DNA of 64,000 nt from DASXVX01 sp036504075 (GCA_036504075.1 DASXVX010000003.1:1-64000), one strand, 5' to 3'. Counted from the stretch's first letter, positions 33,022 to 42,703 are shown. Notes: generated by a model not told the origin, from the letters alone. Translations and numbers: made by a program.

Positions 33022-34464
33022 CTACGTGCCGGCCCGCAAGGAGCGGAAAAGCCCGGCCAGGTCGTCGGGACCGCCCACGTTGCCGGGGAAGACCACGTAG
33101 GACAGGCCCGGGTACAGGGCTTCAGGCCCGAGTTCCCAGACCGGCACCCCGGGCAGAACCTGCCCACGCACCATGGCGACCCGCACGTTCAGCCCCCGGT
33201 TGGCCAGGTCGTGGGCGGTAATGCCCCCTTTGGCGATGAGGAAGCGGGGCCGGACCCCCAGGTGCGCCACGATATCGGTCAGCGTGTCGGAGACCCGCCG
33301 CCCGATCGCCAGGCTCTCCTCCGGGGTGGCGCCGTGGAGCAGCTCCCGGCTGGAGTAGAGCACCACGTCCCGGCCGGCCGCCAGCGCCGTACGGACCGCG
33401 TCGGCCGCCCGCCCGGCTTCCGCACGCCCGCTTTCCGGGGCCAGGACCCGCGCCACGTTCAGTTCCACGGCTTCTACGCCGGGCACTTCCAGCAACCGGG
33501 CCAACTGCTCACTGCTCTTGCGGACGTAGGAGCCCACCACGCACAGGCCGCCGGCCGTCACGTTTTTGCCGGCGATCTCGGCGGGTGCGAGCAGTGGACG
33601 CGCCCCGAGCCCGGCCAGCGCCCGCACGAAGGCTGCGCCGGTGCGGGAGAGGAACCGGAAGCCGGCCGCTTCGGCCTTGAGGAGCGCCAGCGCCCCCACT
33701 TCCATGTCGCGATACGAGAGTGCGTCGAGGGCGGCCACCGCCCCTTTCGGCAGGCTGATCAACTTGCGCATCACGGCCTCCGGGCCGCCCTGGCGGATCT
33801 CGGCCAGGGTGATCACCGCCACATCGGCCGCGGCGATCTTGCCCCCGGTCTTCTCCTCGACCCACTCGGGCAGGTAGGACCGGGTGAAGCCGAAGGCCTT
33901 GTCCCGGGCGAACTCCGTCGCCGCCGCCGGCGTCAGCTTGTCGCCTTCCCGGACGAAGTGCGTCCCGCCCAGGGTGAACCGGCCCCCTTCCATGAAAGCC
34001 GGCACCAGCAGCAGGCCGTGAACGGGTCTTCCCGCCGCTGCCAGCGCACCGGCCACCGCATCCGTTTCCAGGGGATAGTGGCCGCGCAGCGTCGAGTCGC
34101 TCCGGCTCAAGAGCCGCAAGGCCCGTCCGGTCAGCGATGACGCCTCGGCGAGGTTGGTCATGACCTCCCGGTTGACCGAAACCGCCTCCCCGGCGGGCAG
34201 GCTGCGGGAATTGGTCAGCACATAGACGGCGGGCCACGCCCGGGAGAGGGCGCCCGCGAGGGTCGACACATCCCAGTGGGTGAGCACGGGAATGTCATGC
34301 ATCGTCTGGTTGCCGGTGGGGTCGTCATCCAGGACGACCAGCTGGGCGCCGGCGCCGGCCTCCCGGATGGCCGGCAGCAGGTCCTGCCCCTGCCATTCCG
34401 GCGGGGCGGAGGCCACGGCTTCGGCGTAAGTCAGCGGAACGAGCGCGCTTGGCATGCCGGTCAC
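33022..34464 (-). CDS. Four-carbon acid sugar kinase family protein (DUF1537)
   Basis: 480 aa, two-domain kinase fold. Substrate-side motifs are VLDDDPTGNQTMHD near residue 43 and SRSDSTLRGHYPLE near residue 120; nucleotide-side motifs are FLIAKGGITAHDLA near residue 405 and FPGNVGG near the end. Family members phosphorylate threonate, erythronate or 3-oxo-tetronates in sugar-acid breakdown; the exact acid here is unknown. Its GTG start overlaps the racemase stop by four bases (34461-34464), so the two are co-translated. Confidence 0.88.
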   Translation of the reverse strand: MTGMPSALVPLTYAEAVASAPPEWQGQDLLPAIREAGAGAQLVVLDDDPTGNQTMHDIPVLTHWDVSTLAGALSRAWPAVYVLTNSRSLPAGEAVSVNREVMTNLAEASSLTGRALRLLSRSDSTLRGHYPLETDAVAGALAAAGRPVHGLLLVPAFMEGGRFTLGGTHFVREGDKLTPAAATEFARDKAFGFTRSYLPEWVEEKTGGKIAAADVAVITLAEIRQGGPEAVMRKLISLPKGAVAALDALSYRDMEVGALALLKAEAAGFRFLSRTGAAFVRALAGLGARPLLAPAEIAGKNVTAGGLCVVGSYVRKSSEQLARLLEVPGVEAVELNVARVLAPESGRAEAGRAADAVRTALAAGRDVVLYSSRELLHGATPEESLAIGRRVSDTLTDIVAHLGVRPRFLIAKGGITAHDLANRGLNVRVAMVRGQVLPGVPVWELGPEALYPGLSYVVFPGNVGGPDDLAGLFRSLRAGT

Positions 34465-35129
34465 CGCTCCTGTTCGTTGAGCACTTTCGCCACCCGCGCC
34501 ATACCCAGCCGCGGGCTGGTCAGGACGGGCACTTTGACGGTGTCGCCCAGAGCGGTGGCCACGCGGCCCATGGAAACCTGGGCCAGCACGATCACGTCCA
34601 CTTCGCCGGCCAGCTTCAGCAGTTCCTGGCTGACGATCTGGTCGTGCTTCTCCATGTTCCCGTTCAAGAGTGCGCTGAAAGCGCCGGGACAGAGCACGGG
34701 CCTCACGGTCACCTGCTTGCCCATTTCGCGGGCCGTCCGCTCGATGAGACGCGCCGTGGGATCCAGGGTGGTCTGGACCGTCGCTGCCACACCGATCGTG
34801 GCGGCGGTCGCCACGGCGGCTTCCGCCATGGCCGTGTCGACTTTGACCACGGGAATCGCGACCAGTTGGGCCGCCACGTCGGCCGCTTCGCCGACGGAGG
34901 AGCAGGCGTTCAGGATCACGTCGGCGCCCATTTCCTCGGCAATTATGTAGTACTGGGCCAGGCGTTTGGTGACCGCCGGCGTCACGTGGCCGGCCGCCAT
35001 CACATCTTTGAGCAGGCTGTCATCGACAATGTTGAATACGCGCGTATCGGGCAGGAGATCGAGTGCGAGGCTGTTAAGCGGTTGCATGGTCACAGGGCCG
35101 GTATGTACGATCACCACGGTCTTGGACAT
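34461..35129 (-). CDS. Aspartate/glutamate racemase superfamily protein
   Basis: 222 aa. N-terminal VVIVHTGPVTMQPLNSL and the catalytic-type cysteine in LNACSSVGEAADVA near residue 77 are seen. The second cysteine expected in LGCT/LGCA of racemases is replaced (VIVLAQVSMGR near residue 190), so it may not racemise by the two-base mechanism and could be an isomerase or decarboxylase-like relative. Paired with the DUF1537 kinase by a four-base overlap, as often seen in sugar-acid operons. First gene of a minus-strand pair. Confidence 0.75.
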   Translation of the reverse strand: MSKTVVIVHTGPVTMQPLNSLALDLLPDTRVFNIVDDSLLKDVMAAGHVTPAVTKRLAQYYIIAEEMGADVILNACSSVGEAADVAAQLVAIPVVKVDTAMAEAAVATAATIGVAATVQTTLDPTARLIERTAREMGKQVTVRPVLCPGAFSALLNGNMEKHDQIVSQELLKLAGEVDVIVLAQVSMGRVATALGDTVKVPVLTSPRLGMARVAKVLNEQER

Positions 35130-35215
35130 GGCGGACCCTCCTTTATATCTACCTCTTTCAACGATATCTAATAGTTAGTATGTTGGCAATACTAGTACGC
35201 AAGTACGTAGCTACA

Positions 35216-35262
35216 AAACGATAACACCACTGGACGCAGGTGTCCAATGGTGTTATCGTTTG
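35216..35262 (-). terminator. Terminator of the gamma-glutamyltransferase gene
   Basis: AAACGATAACACCA and TGGTGTTATCGTTT enclose a second paired part (TGGAC/GTCCA). It lies 15 bases after the minus-strand stop at 35277. Its loop side also faces the start region of the racemase gene. Confidence 0.8.
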
Positions 35263-35276
35263 ATCCCGCCACCTGG

Positions 35277-36884
35277 TTACCAGGCTGCCACCTGGCCGTC
35301 TGCCCGGGGCTCGGTCGCCCCGACCAGCACGCCATTCGGCTGCCGCCAGATGATTTCGCCCCGGCCGAAGCCGCCGGACCCCATGGCCCACTTAACCCCG
35401 TGGCCCATGCGGCCCAGGGCGTCCACGATATGGTCGGGCATGGAGTGCTCCATCTCGACGGTCTTGCCTTCCAGCCACTGCCACCGGGGGGCGTCCAGCG
35501 CGGCCTGTGGGTTGAGTCCGAAGTCGATGGCGTTCATGAGCACCTGCACATGGCCCTGCGGCTGCATGAAGCCGCCCATGACGCCGAACGGGCCCACCGG
35601 CTGTCCGTCTTTCATGAGGAAGCCGGGGATAATCGTATGGTACGTCCGCTTGCCGCCCTCCAGCCGGTTTTCGTGGCTGGGGTCCAGCGTAAAGTTGTGG
35701 CCCCGGTTCTGCAGGGCGATGCCCGTGCCTGGCACCACCAGGCCGGAGCCGAAGCCCATGTAGTTGGACTGAATGTACGAGATCATATTGCCGTCGGCGT
35801 CCGCCGCACACAGGTAGACGGTGCCGCCTTTCGGCGGCTGCCCGGGTACCGGCTCCAGCGCCCGGCTGCCGATCAGCTTCCGGCGCTCGTCGGCGTAGGC
35901 ATCGGAGAGCAAGCCGGCCGCGGTCAACGACATGTGCCGGGAATCGGTCACGTAGTTCTGCGCGTCCGCAAAGGCCAGCTTGATCGCTTCGATCTGCCGG
36001 TGGACCGTCTCCGGGCTGTCCCGGTGCGTGAACTCGAAGCCTTTCAGGAGGTTGAGCGCCATCAGCGCCACGATGCCCTGCCCGTTCGGCGGGATCTCGC
36101 AGACGTCGTAGCCGCGGTAGTTCACGTGGATCGGCTCCACCCATTCGGGCTTGAACGCCGCCAGGTCGTCCTTGCGAAGGTAGCCGCCGTACTGCTGGAA
36201 GAACGCATCGATCCTATCGGCGAGTTCACCCCGGTAAAATGCCTCGCCCTGAGTCTCGGCGATCAGTTGCAGCGTCCGGGCGTGGTCCGGCGACCGCCAG
36301 AGTTCACCCACTTCTGGCGCCCGGCCTTGTGGTGCGAACGTTTCAAACCAGTACTTGAACTCGTCGCCCCGGAGGGTCTCGGAATACAGCTGGAAGGCAC
36401 GCCTCCAGAATCGGGCCACCGTGGGGGAGAGCGGGTAGCCCTTCTCGGCGTATTCGATCGCCGGCGCCAGCACTTCGGTCAGCGGCAGGCGGCCAAATTT
36501 CGCGTTCAGTTCAGCCCAGGCGCCCACGGCGCCCGGCACCGTGACCGGGATGACGCCGTACTTCGGGATTGTCGCAACGCCCGCCTTCGCCAGCGCCTCA
36601 ATCGAGATGCGCTTCGGCGCCGGGCCGCTGGCGTTGAGGCCGTGCAGCTTCCCTTTCGTCCAGACCAGCGAAAATGCATCGCTGCCAAGGCCATTAGAGG
36701 TCGGCTCCACGACCGTGAGCGCCGCCGCGGTGGCAACGGCCGCATCGATGGCGTTTCCGCCCTTGCGGAGCACGGCGAGGCCGGCCTGAGCCGCCAGCGG
36801 CTGGGAGGTCGCGACCATGCCGTTTCGGGCGTACACGCACGTGCGGCGTGACGGGTATGGATAATACTGCGAGTCAAAGCGCAT
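35277..36884 (-). CDS. ggt: Gamma-glutamyltransferase family protein
   Basis: 535 aa, Ntn-hydrolase proenzyme. N-terminal GMVATSQPLAAQAGLAVLRK and GGNAIDAAVATAAALTVVEP are typical. The likely self-cleavage/catalytic Thr opens TVYLCAADADGNMISYIQSN near residue 353, followed by NYMGFGSGLVVPGTGI. It has no obvious signal peptide, so it may act inside the cell. ATG 36884 has AAAGGAGAGA upstream. The adjacent M24 peptidase on the same strand suggests a peptide or amide salvage unit. Confidence 0.88.
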   Translation of the reverse strand: MRFDSQYYPYPSRRTCVYARNGMVATSQPLAAQAGLAVLRKGGNAIDAAVATAAALTVVEPTSNGLGSDAFSLVWTKGKLHGLNASGPAPKRISIEALAKAGVATIPKYGVIPVTVPGAVGAWAELNAKFGRLPLTEVLAPAIEYAEKGYPLSPTVARFWRRAFQLYSETLRGDEFKYWFETFAPQGRAPEVGELWRSPDHARTLQLIAETQGEAFYRGELADRIDAFFQQYGGYLRKDDLAAFKPEWVEPIHVNYRGYDVCEIPPNGQGIVALMALNLLKGFEFTHRDSPETVHRQIEAIKLAFADAQNYVTDSRHMSLTAAGLLSDAYADERRKLIGSRALEPVPGQPPKGGTVYLCAADADGNMISYIQSNYMGFGSGLVVPGTGIALQNRGHNFTLDPSHENRLEGGKRTYHTIIPGFLMKDGQPVGPFGVMGGFMQPQGHVQVLMNAIDFGLNPQAALDAPRWQWLEGKTVEMEHSMPDHIVDALGRMGHGVKWAMGSGGFGRGEIIWRQPNGVLVGATEPRADGQVAAW

Positions 36885-36947
36885 AGAAGCATCTCTCCTT
36901 TATCGTAGCGGCGCTGGCAATAGCAGGCTCTGGCAATAGCAGCGAGC

Positions 36948-38123
36948 TTACACGACCGCAATCTCCTCGGCGGTGAGCGTCAGGCACTCCACGCCGCCAT
37001 CCAGCAAGGCGTATGTATTCTCCAGGCCCACGGCGCCCTTGCCGGGGAAAAAGAACTTCGGCTCCACGGCAATCACGTTCCCGACGGCCAGTTGCTGCGT
37101 CTGGCGAGGGGCCAGCACCGGCAGTTCGTCCAACTCAAGGCCGACGCCGTGGCCCAGGAATTTGACCCGGTTCTCACCCCAGCCCATGTAGTTCTGCTCC
37201 AGGCCGGCGTTCACGGCGATAACCACCGACTTTTGCCAGATCGACTCAGCCGTGACGCCCGGCCGCGCTTCCGCCCGGAACATGGCCAGAATCTCCCGGG
37301 CCACGCCGTACGCCCGCACCAGCTCGGCGTCCAGCGGACCCACGGACAGCGTCCGGGTCATGTCGTGGAGGTAACCGCCCGAGGTGGCCAGGTAATCCAC
37401 ACAGACCGGCATGTTCCGCCCGATTACCCGGGTGCCCGGCCCGAACGGGGCGGCCGGACAAAGGCCCTCGCCGCCGAACGGCGTGTCGGTAAAACTGAAG
37501 GCCAGTGCCGATTCGCCGGCAATCACGTGAAAATGCGGACACTCAAAGCCGGTGGCGGCCCGCCACCGGAGCATCCCCTGGAAGCCGTGCCGCCGCTGGG
37601 CCGCCTCCGCCAGGGCCGAAAGCTCCAGTTCCGTCATGCCGGGCCGGATGGCCGCCCGGACTTCCTGGAACGTTTCGTCGGCGGCTTTGGCCGCACCGCG
37701 GGTCTGTTCGATCTCCCACGGGCTTTTGACCGACCGGGCCAGCCGGGTGTATGGCCCGATGTCCGTCACCGTCATGCCGGGCAGGGCCTTCTGGTACTGT
37801 CCGAAGAGGGTTACCGGCAAAATGTCCAGTTCCATGGCAATCCGGCGGGCGCCGCCCAGGAAATCCGGCAACTGCTTGAAGCTGGTTACTGGGACGATCT
37901 GCTGCAGCGGCGATTCCGCCCGCGCCCGGTCCAGCACCCGCCGGACCAGCAGCGCAGGCGTACCCGCCGCCGGGACCCACAGGTGCCCCTGTTGTCCCGT
38001 GCCGCTGTAGTAATACAGGTTCGTGATGCCGTGCAGCAGAGCGCCGTCGAGTCCCTCCGCCGCAAGGTGTTGCTGCAGGAGCCCGAGCCGTCGGTCTACC
38101 TCAGTTTTCGGAGTAAACGACAT
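36948..38123 (-). CDS. M24-family aminopeptidase (Xaa-Pro type)
   Basis: 391 aa from ATG 38123 (GGGAGGA upstream). It has a creatinase-like N-domain (residues 1-135) and a pita-bread domain with the metal ligands visible: Asp in PVCVDYLATSGGYLHDMTRT (two Asp), His in FLGHGVGLELDE, Glu in NVIAVEPKFFFPG and Glu in VGLENTYALL. All five ligands are in place, so it should be active. Substrate may be an Xaa-Pro peptide or a related amide. It precedes the gamma-glutamyltransferase by 63 bases. Confidence 0.9.
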   Translation of the reverse strand: MSFTPKTEVDRRLGLLQQHLAAEGLDGALLHGITNLYYYSGTGQQGHLWVPAAGTPALLVRRVLDRARAESPLQQIVPVTSFKQLPDFLGGARRIAMELDILPVTLFGQYQKALPGMTVTDIGPYTRLARSVKSPWEIEQTRGAAKAADETFQEVRAAIRPGMTELELSALAEAAQRRHGFQGMLRWRAATGFECPHFHVIAGESALAFSFTDTPFGGEGLCPAAPFGPGTRVIGRNMPVCVDYLATSGGYLHDMTRTLSVGPLDAELVRAYGVAREILAMFRAEARPGVTAESIWQKSVVIAVNAGLEQNYMGWGENRVKFLGHGVGLELDELPVLAPRQTQQLAVGNVIAVEPKFFFPGKGAVGLENTYALLDGGVECLTLTAEEIAVV

Positions 38124-38200
38124 ATATGATCCTCCCACTTGCCCCAAGCTCCGCATATTCGCTACACAGAGTTTGCGCTTTACGAGCGTTTTCCCTGCCG

Positions 38201-39313
38201 CTATTGTTCTACAACGGCGGTTTGCGCGGCGGTCAGGTTCCGGGCGTCCACCTCGCCGGCGCCCTGCTGGTCGGGCGAAAGGCCCGGCAGCACGGCTGCC
38301 GCTTGCTGCAGGGCGGTCCGGACCTGGCCCGGCATCGCCCCGGGGTGCAGGCTCAGGTACAGCGCGGCCGTGCCGGTAACGTGGGGGCTGGCCATACTGG
38401 TACCGTTGAGCCGGCCGTACCGGCGGCGGGGGAGGGTGGAGAGCACGTCGACGCCTGGCGCCGCCAGGTCCACTTCGGGTCCGACGCTGCTGAAGGGTGC
38501 GAGGTGGCCCTGGTTGTCGACGGCGCTGACGGCGATCACTTCCGGGTACCGGGCCGGATAGTTGACCGAGTTGGGCGTGCCGTTGTTGCCGGCCGCCGCC
38601 ACGAGGGTGAGCCCGGCCGCGACACCATTCCGGACGGCCGTGCGCAGCGACTGGGCGTCCACCGACGTGCCCAGGCTCATGTTCGCCACGTGGCACTTCT
38701 GGTCGACCGCCCACTGCAGCCCCAAAATGATGTCCGACAGGTTCCCGGAGCCCTGACTGTCCAGCACCTTGACCGCGTAGAGGCTCGCCCGGGGCGCCAC
38801 CCCGACGACGCCGATGGTGTTGTTCAGCGCGGCCACCGTCCCCGCGACGTGGGTGCCGTGCCCGTTATCGTCCTGCGGTGGGGCACCCGGCGTTACGAAG
38901 TTGACCCCCCCGGCGATGTTGGAAGCCAGGTCGGGGTGGGAGAGGTCGATGCCCGTATCGATGATCGCGACCTTGACGCCCTCACCCTGGGTGGCCGCCC
39001 AGGCGTTTGGCGCTCTGACGGACTGCACGCCTTCCGGCACGAGCTGCCGGTTCCGCTGCTGGGCCTTGGCCTGGAACAGGCAGCCGACCAGACGGACCTT
39101 GATATCATCCTCCACATGGTGCACGTGGGGGTGCGCCCGCAAGGCCTGATCGCCGTCGTCGTCGCACAGGCAGAGAAACCCCCGGATCAAGGGGACCGGC
39201 ACGACCCGGTGATGAGCGCCATGCCGGTGGAAATGGCCGATCACGTCGTACAGGTCGGCTTCTTCCCGCAGCATCACCAGCTTGCTGCAAGCGTATTGAC
39301 GTATCCCGTCCAT
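38201..39313 (-). CDS. Subtilisin-like serine protease (S8)
   Basis: 370 aa. The catalytic triad is clear: Asp in VAIIDTGIDLSHPDL near residue 115, His in DDNGHGTHVAGT near residue 147, Ser in NGTSMASPHVTG near residue 307; the oxyanion Asn is in AAAGNNG. About 100 N-terminal residues could be a propeptide, but no secretion signal is seen, suggesting an intracellular subtilase. ATG 39313 is taken because AAGGGAGG is nine bases upstream; the frame is open further upstream without coding signs. Independent of the sugar-acid genes. Confidence 0.9.
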   Translation of the reverse strand: MDGIRQYACSKLVMLREEADLYDVIGHFHRHGAHHRVVPVPLIRGFLCLCDDDGDQALRAHPHVHHVEDDIKVRLVGCLFQAKAQQRNRQLVPEGVQSVRAPNAWAATQGEGVKVAIIDTGIDLSHPDLASNIAGGVNFVTPGAPPQDDNGHGTHVAGTVAALNNTIGVVGVAPRASLYAVKVLDSQGSGNLSDIILGLQWAVDQKCHVANMSLGTSVDAQSLRTAVRNGVAAGLTLVAAAGNNGTPNSVNYPARYPEVIAVSAVDNQGHLAPFSSVGPEVDLAAPGVDVLSTLPRRRYGRLNGTSMASPHVTGTAALYLSLHPGAMPGQVRTALQQAAAVLPGLSPDQQGAGEVDARNLTAAQTAVVEQ

Positions 39314-39465
39314 GGACATCACCCTCCCTTGCATATCCGTCAGCTTATGCGGCGGGCCGTCAAAGGGTGAGCGGCACGTCGACGGGGACGCCGGTCCAAG
39401 GTGAGCCGCATGGCAGCCGGGGCGCGGGCATAGAGTGAAGCCGGGATTCTGGCCGGAAGAGGGGG

Positions 39466-40221
39466 ATGGCCGTGACCGAACAGCCGGTGGTGGCGGTGGG
39501 GTGTCCCGTGCGGAATCGGGCCTGGATTCTGCCCCGGTACCTGGAAGCACTCTCCCGCCTCGCATACCCGGGGACACAGCTCCGATTTGGTTTTATCGTA
39601 AACGACTCCACGGATGCCACGGAGGCAATCGTGCGGGCCTGGGACCGCCGGCCCCACGTCGACGTGATCAACCTGGGCTACCCATCCTGGCGCCGGGAAG
39701 CCGGCTATTCGCTGGCGAACCTGGCACTGCTGCGCAACCGGTTCAGCGAGTGGGCGCTGGCCACCGGCGCCCGGTACCTGTTCTCGGTGGATTCGGACAT
39801 CCTGGTGCCGCCCGACGCTCTCGGCCGGCTGCTGGCCGCGCAAAAGCCGGTCGTCTCGATGCTGGTCTGCAACACGCCCCAGGACCCGCCCCCGCCGCTC
39901 CGGGGCAACCGGCTGAAGCCGGAGCCGCCGCCCAGAGTCCGGCCGCCGCGGCCGGCGTACAACATTCTGTACCGGGATGCCGCCGGGGCGGCCGTCCACT
40001 ATCACGAGACTTATCCCAAAGACGCACTGTTCGAGGTGGACGTCACCGGCGCCGCCTACCTGATCGACCGGCAGGTGTTCGAGGCCGGCGTCCGGTACGC
40101 CTATCATCCGCAGGGGGAGGATATGGCTTTCTGTCTGGCGGCCAAGCGGCAGGGCTTTGGCGTCTGGTGCGACTCCCGCATCACCGGCGCCCACATCATG
40201 CGGGAGCCGGTGTCGTCCTAA
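39466..40221 (+). CDS. Family-2-like glycosyltransferase
   Basis: 251 aa. N-terminal VAVGCPVRNRAWILPRYLEA and the metal-binding VDSDI near residue 105 fit the GT-A fold; a later acidic HPQGEDMAFCLAAKRQG matches the acceptor/base region. It lacks membrane helices, so it is probably cytosolic, acting on a soluble or lipid-anchored acceptor. ATG 39466 is very close to GAGGGGG; GTG 39472 would have better spacing. Single gene with its own terminator. Donor sugar unknown. Confidence 0.8.
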   Translation: MAVTEQPVVAVGCPVRNRAWILPRYLEALSRLAYPGTQLRFGFIVNDSTDATEAIVRAWDRRPHVDVINLGYPSWRREAGYSLANLALLRNRFSEWALATGARYLFSVDSDILVPPDALGRLLAAQKPVVSMLVCNTPQDPPPPLRGNRLKPEPPPRVRPPRPAYNILYRDAAGAAVHYHETYPKDALFEVDVTGAAYLIDRQVFEAGVRYAYHPQGEDMAFCLAAKRQGFGVWCDSRITGAHIMREPVSS

Positions 40222-40237
40222 GCGCCCAGGCGCGCCG

Positions 40238-40264
40238 AACCCCCTCGGAGATCCGAGGGGGTTT
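40238..40264. terminator. Intrinsic terminator
   Basis: AACCCCCTCGGA and TCCGAGGGGGTT form a 12-bp stem, placed between the convergent glycosyltransferase and TIM-barrel-like genes. Confidence 0.8.
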
Positions 40265-40306
40265 CGTGCTAGAAGGAACGCCGGGGGCGGCGCACGCAGA
40301 AAGCCC

Positions 40307-41239
40307 CTACTTGGGAATGCCCAACCCCGCGGCCCCCAACTTGGAGACCACCGCCTCCGGGCAGTAGCGCTGGACCATTTGCAAACCCAGGTAAGCCCGG
40401 CGGACCCGCTCCCGCGCCAGCTTCACGGCCAGGTCCTCCACGTGAGCGCCGGACGGGTACAAGCCCGGGTGATTCCGAATGCCAAACTTGATGTACACCG
40501 GTGCGCAGATCCGGATGATTTCGGGAATCTCGTACAGCCGCACGAAGCCGCCGAAGTCGTCCGGCACCTCGACATAAATGTCCAGCGGCATGTCCACCGC
40601 GGCCCGAATCGAGGCCAACCGCTCCAGCGTCAGGGCGGTGGGGGTGTTGTACGTGTCGGCGCCCAGTTGCTCCATCCACCGGACCGAAACCGGGTTGGCC
40701 GCGCCCACCTGTACACTCACTTTCAGCACCAGGTCAGGGGGCAGGAACCCACGCTTTTTGGCCTCGCCGGCCAGGTACAGCAGGCCCTCGTCCACTACCA
40801 GCACGCCCCGCAGGCCCAGCTCGCAGCCCCGCTGAATGTCCTCCAGCGCGTAGACCAGTTGCTCAATGCCCTCGTGGCGGGCGCCAATGGACCTGCCGCT
40901 GCTGGTGAACGGCTGGGCGCTAATGTCCCACGTGCCGCGCGGGCCGGTGAAGAGGCTGACCTCCATGCCCCGCTCCCGGGCCATGGCGAGCATGTCGCGG
41001 ATTTCGGCGTCAGTCTGGAGCATGATCCCGGAGCCCTGCGAGATGCGGTGAATCTGGATGCCGTAACGGTCGGCCTCCTCCAGGACCGCGGCCAGCGCCC
41101 GGGGGCCTTCCACGCTGGGAATCTCCACCCGGTACTGTGCCCCATCCGGGAAGCGCTTGGTGCTGCTGGGCAACTCGTGGAGGTCCCGGCCGGGGTAACC
41201 CAGGTCCACGAGGAACTGGCGTGTCCGCTCCATGCTCAT
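40307..41239 (-). CDS. Conserved protein, U32-peptidase-like TIM barrel (tentative)
   Basis: 310 aa, soluble. The pattern of strands and helices (YRVEIPSVEGPRALAAVLEE, GIQIHRISQGSGIMLQ, GMEVSLFTGPRGTW, LGLRGVLVVDEGLLYL, MPLDIYVEVPDDFGG) reads as a TIM barrel, and I recall similar proteins called U32 peptidase-like. The U32 signature is not evident, so function stays open. ATG 41239 with AGGAGTT upstream. It is divergent from livJ; the 280-base gap carries operators for the FadR-type regulator. Confidence 0.6.
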   Translation of the reverse strand: MSMERTRQFLVDLGYPGRDLHELPSSTKRFPDGAQYRVEIPSVEGPRALAAVLEEADRYGIQIHRISQGSGIMLQTDAEIRDMLAMARERGMEVSLFTGPRGTWDISAQPFTSSGRSIGARHEGIEQLVYALEDIQRGCELGLRGVLVVDEGLLYLAGEAKKRGFLPPDLVLKVSVQVGAANPVSVRWMEQLGADTYNTPTALTLERLASIRAAVDMPLDIYVEVPDDFGGFVRLYEIPEIIRICAPVYIKFGIRNHPGLYPSGAHVEDLAVKLARERVRRAYLGLQMVQRYCPEAVVSKLGAAGLGIPK

Positions 41240-41448
41240 AGGGCTGCAACTCCTCTTGGCCGAAAATGGGAGGGCATTTTTCCTGGCCTATCAGATTCGC
41301 ACCGCTTACCGCCTGCTCCTGTTACGACCTGAGAAAGTTTTTTCTATCGGATAGACACAGACTCATCTATCTGCTGCAAGTTAAATTCATCACAAACAGA
41401 TTTCGGGTAGGACTATTTTACATGGGGGAGAATTTGGGTTCATGGCCC

Positions 41449-41478
41449 AATGGTCAAACCTCTAATGGTCTAACCATT
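41449..41478. promoter_or_regulatory. Tandem FadR/GntR-type operators before livJ
   Basis: A perfect inverted repeat AATGGT-CTA-ACCATT (41464-41478) is directly preceded by a 15-base degenerate copy AATGGTCAAACCTCT (41449-41463). The TGGT-N3-ACCA core is the operator type used by FCD-domain FadR-family regulators such as PdhR and LldR. The likely ligand protein is encoded at 46182. Confidence 0.65.
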
Positions 41479-41521
41479 TGATGACTGACTTTTGGGCCAA
41501 TACACGAGGAGGCGGAACACA

Positions 41522-42703
41522 TTGCGTAGGGGTATGGGTCTCTTCTTGGCATTAATCATGGTCGTTCTCGTTGGTTGCAGCAGCTCCACGCCGGCTCCGG
41601 CCACCAGCAGCGCCGGCAAGGATCCCGCGGCGAACACCAAGCCCATCAAGCTCGGTCTCATCATCCCGGCCACCGGCGCCAGTGTTGAAGCCGGCCGATT
41701 CCAGAAGCAGGGCGCCGAACTGGCGGTCGAAGAGATCAACAAGGCCGGCGGCGTCAATGGCCGGCCGATCAAGCTGGTCATCGAAGACGACCAGTCCACC
41801 AACCCGGGCGCTGTGGCTGCACTGCAGAAGCTCCTGGAGGACAAGGAAATCCCGATGATCGTCAGCTCCATCCGCTCCACGCAGATTCAGGCCATGCTGC
41901 CCACGATCAACGAGGCGAAGATCCCCGTCGCCATCGGCGGCACCAACTACGGCCTGACGCACAGCAACAGCCAGTGGGTCTTCCGCTTCCGCCCGCACGA
42001 CGGCATGAGCGCCAAGGTCATGGTCAAGTTCGTGGTTGAGGAACTGAAGAAGACCAAGATTGCCGTCGTCCACAACACCGACGCGTTCGGCAACGGCGGT
42101 CGTGACATGGTCATCGAAGCCCTGAAGCCCTACAACCTCAAGATCGTCTCCGACCAGGGCTTTAACACCGACGAGAAGGACTTCACCGGCGTCATCTCGG
42201 CTCTGAAGCAGTCCGGCGCCGACGCCATGGTCAGCTACATTGCCAACTCGCCTGACCTGGGCATTCTCGCCAAGCAAATGAAGCAGCAGAATCTGAATAT
42301 CACCTGGGTCGGCTCGCCCTCCATTACCGGCCAGGACGGCATCAAGCTCGCCGGCGACTCGCTGAACGGCACTTATGGCATCGCCGACTACAACGCCGAC
42401 TCCAGCCCCAAGGCCAAGGCGTACCAGACCGCCTACAAGGCCAAGTACAACAACGAGGAACCTGACCACTACAGCGCCTGGTCCTACGATGCCGTGACGA
42501 TTTTTGCCGAAGTCATGAAGAAGAATCCGGACCTCAAGGCTGACGCCCTGCGCACTGCGCTCCTGGCCATCAAGGGCTTCCAGGGGGCCGAAGGCGAGTA
42601 CACCTTCGACAAGAACGGCGACGGCCTCGACCACTACAACATCGTTCAGAACAACAACAACACCTTCAAGCTGGCCAAGACCCTGCACGTTCCCCGCGAC
42701 TAG
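41522..42703 (+). CDS. Branched-chain amino-acid type binding lipoprotein, LivJ family
   Basis: 393 aa from TTG 41522, placed nine bases after AGGAGG. The signal peptide ends in lipobox VLVGC; an Ser/Thr/Ala linker precedes the type-I binding fold (IKLGLIIPATGASVEAGRFQ, FGNGGRDMVIEALKPYNLKI). This family binds branched-chain amino acids, amides, urea or aromatic acids; given the neighbours, an acidic or amide substrate is possible. It heads the liv-like operon under the tandem TGGT-N3-ACCA operators. Confidence 0.93.
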   Translation: MRRGMGLFLALIMVVLVGCSSSTPAPATSSAGKDPAANTKPIKLGLIIPATGASVEAGRFQKQGAELAVEEINKAGGVNGRPIKLVIEDDQSTNPGAVAALQKLLEDKEIPMIVSSIRSTQIQAMLPTINEAKIPVAIGGTNYGLTHSNSQWVFRFRPHDGMSAKVMVKFVVEELKKTKIAVVHNTDAFGNGGRDMVIEALKPYNLKIVSDQGFNTDEKDFTGVISALKQSGADAMVSYIANSPDLGILAKQMKQQNLNITWVGSPSITGQDGIKLAGDSLNGTYGIADYNADSSPKAKAYQTAYKAKYNNEEPDHYSAWSYDAVTIFAEVMKKNPDLKADALRTALLAIKGFQGAEGEYTFDKNGDGLDHYNIVQNNNNTFKLAKTLHVPRD

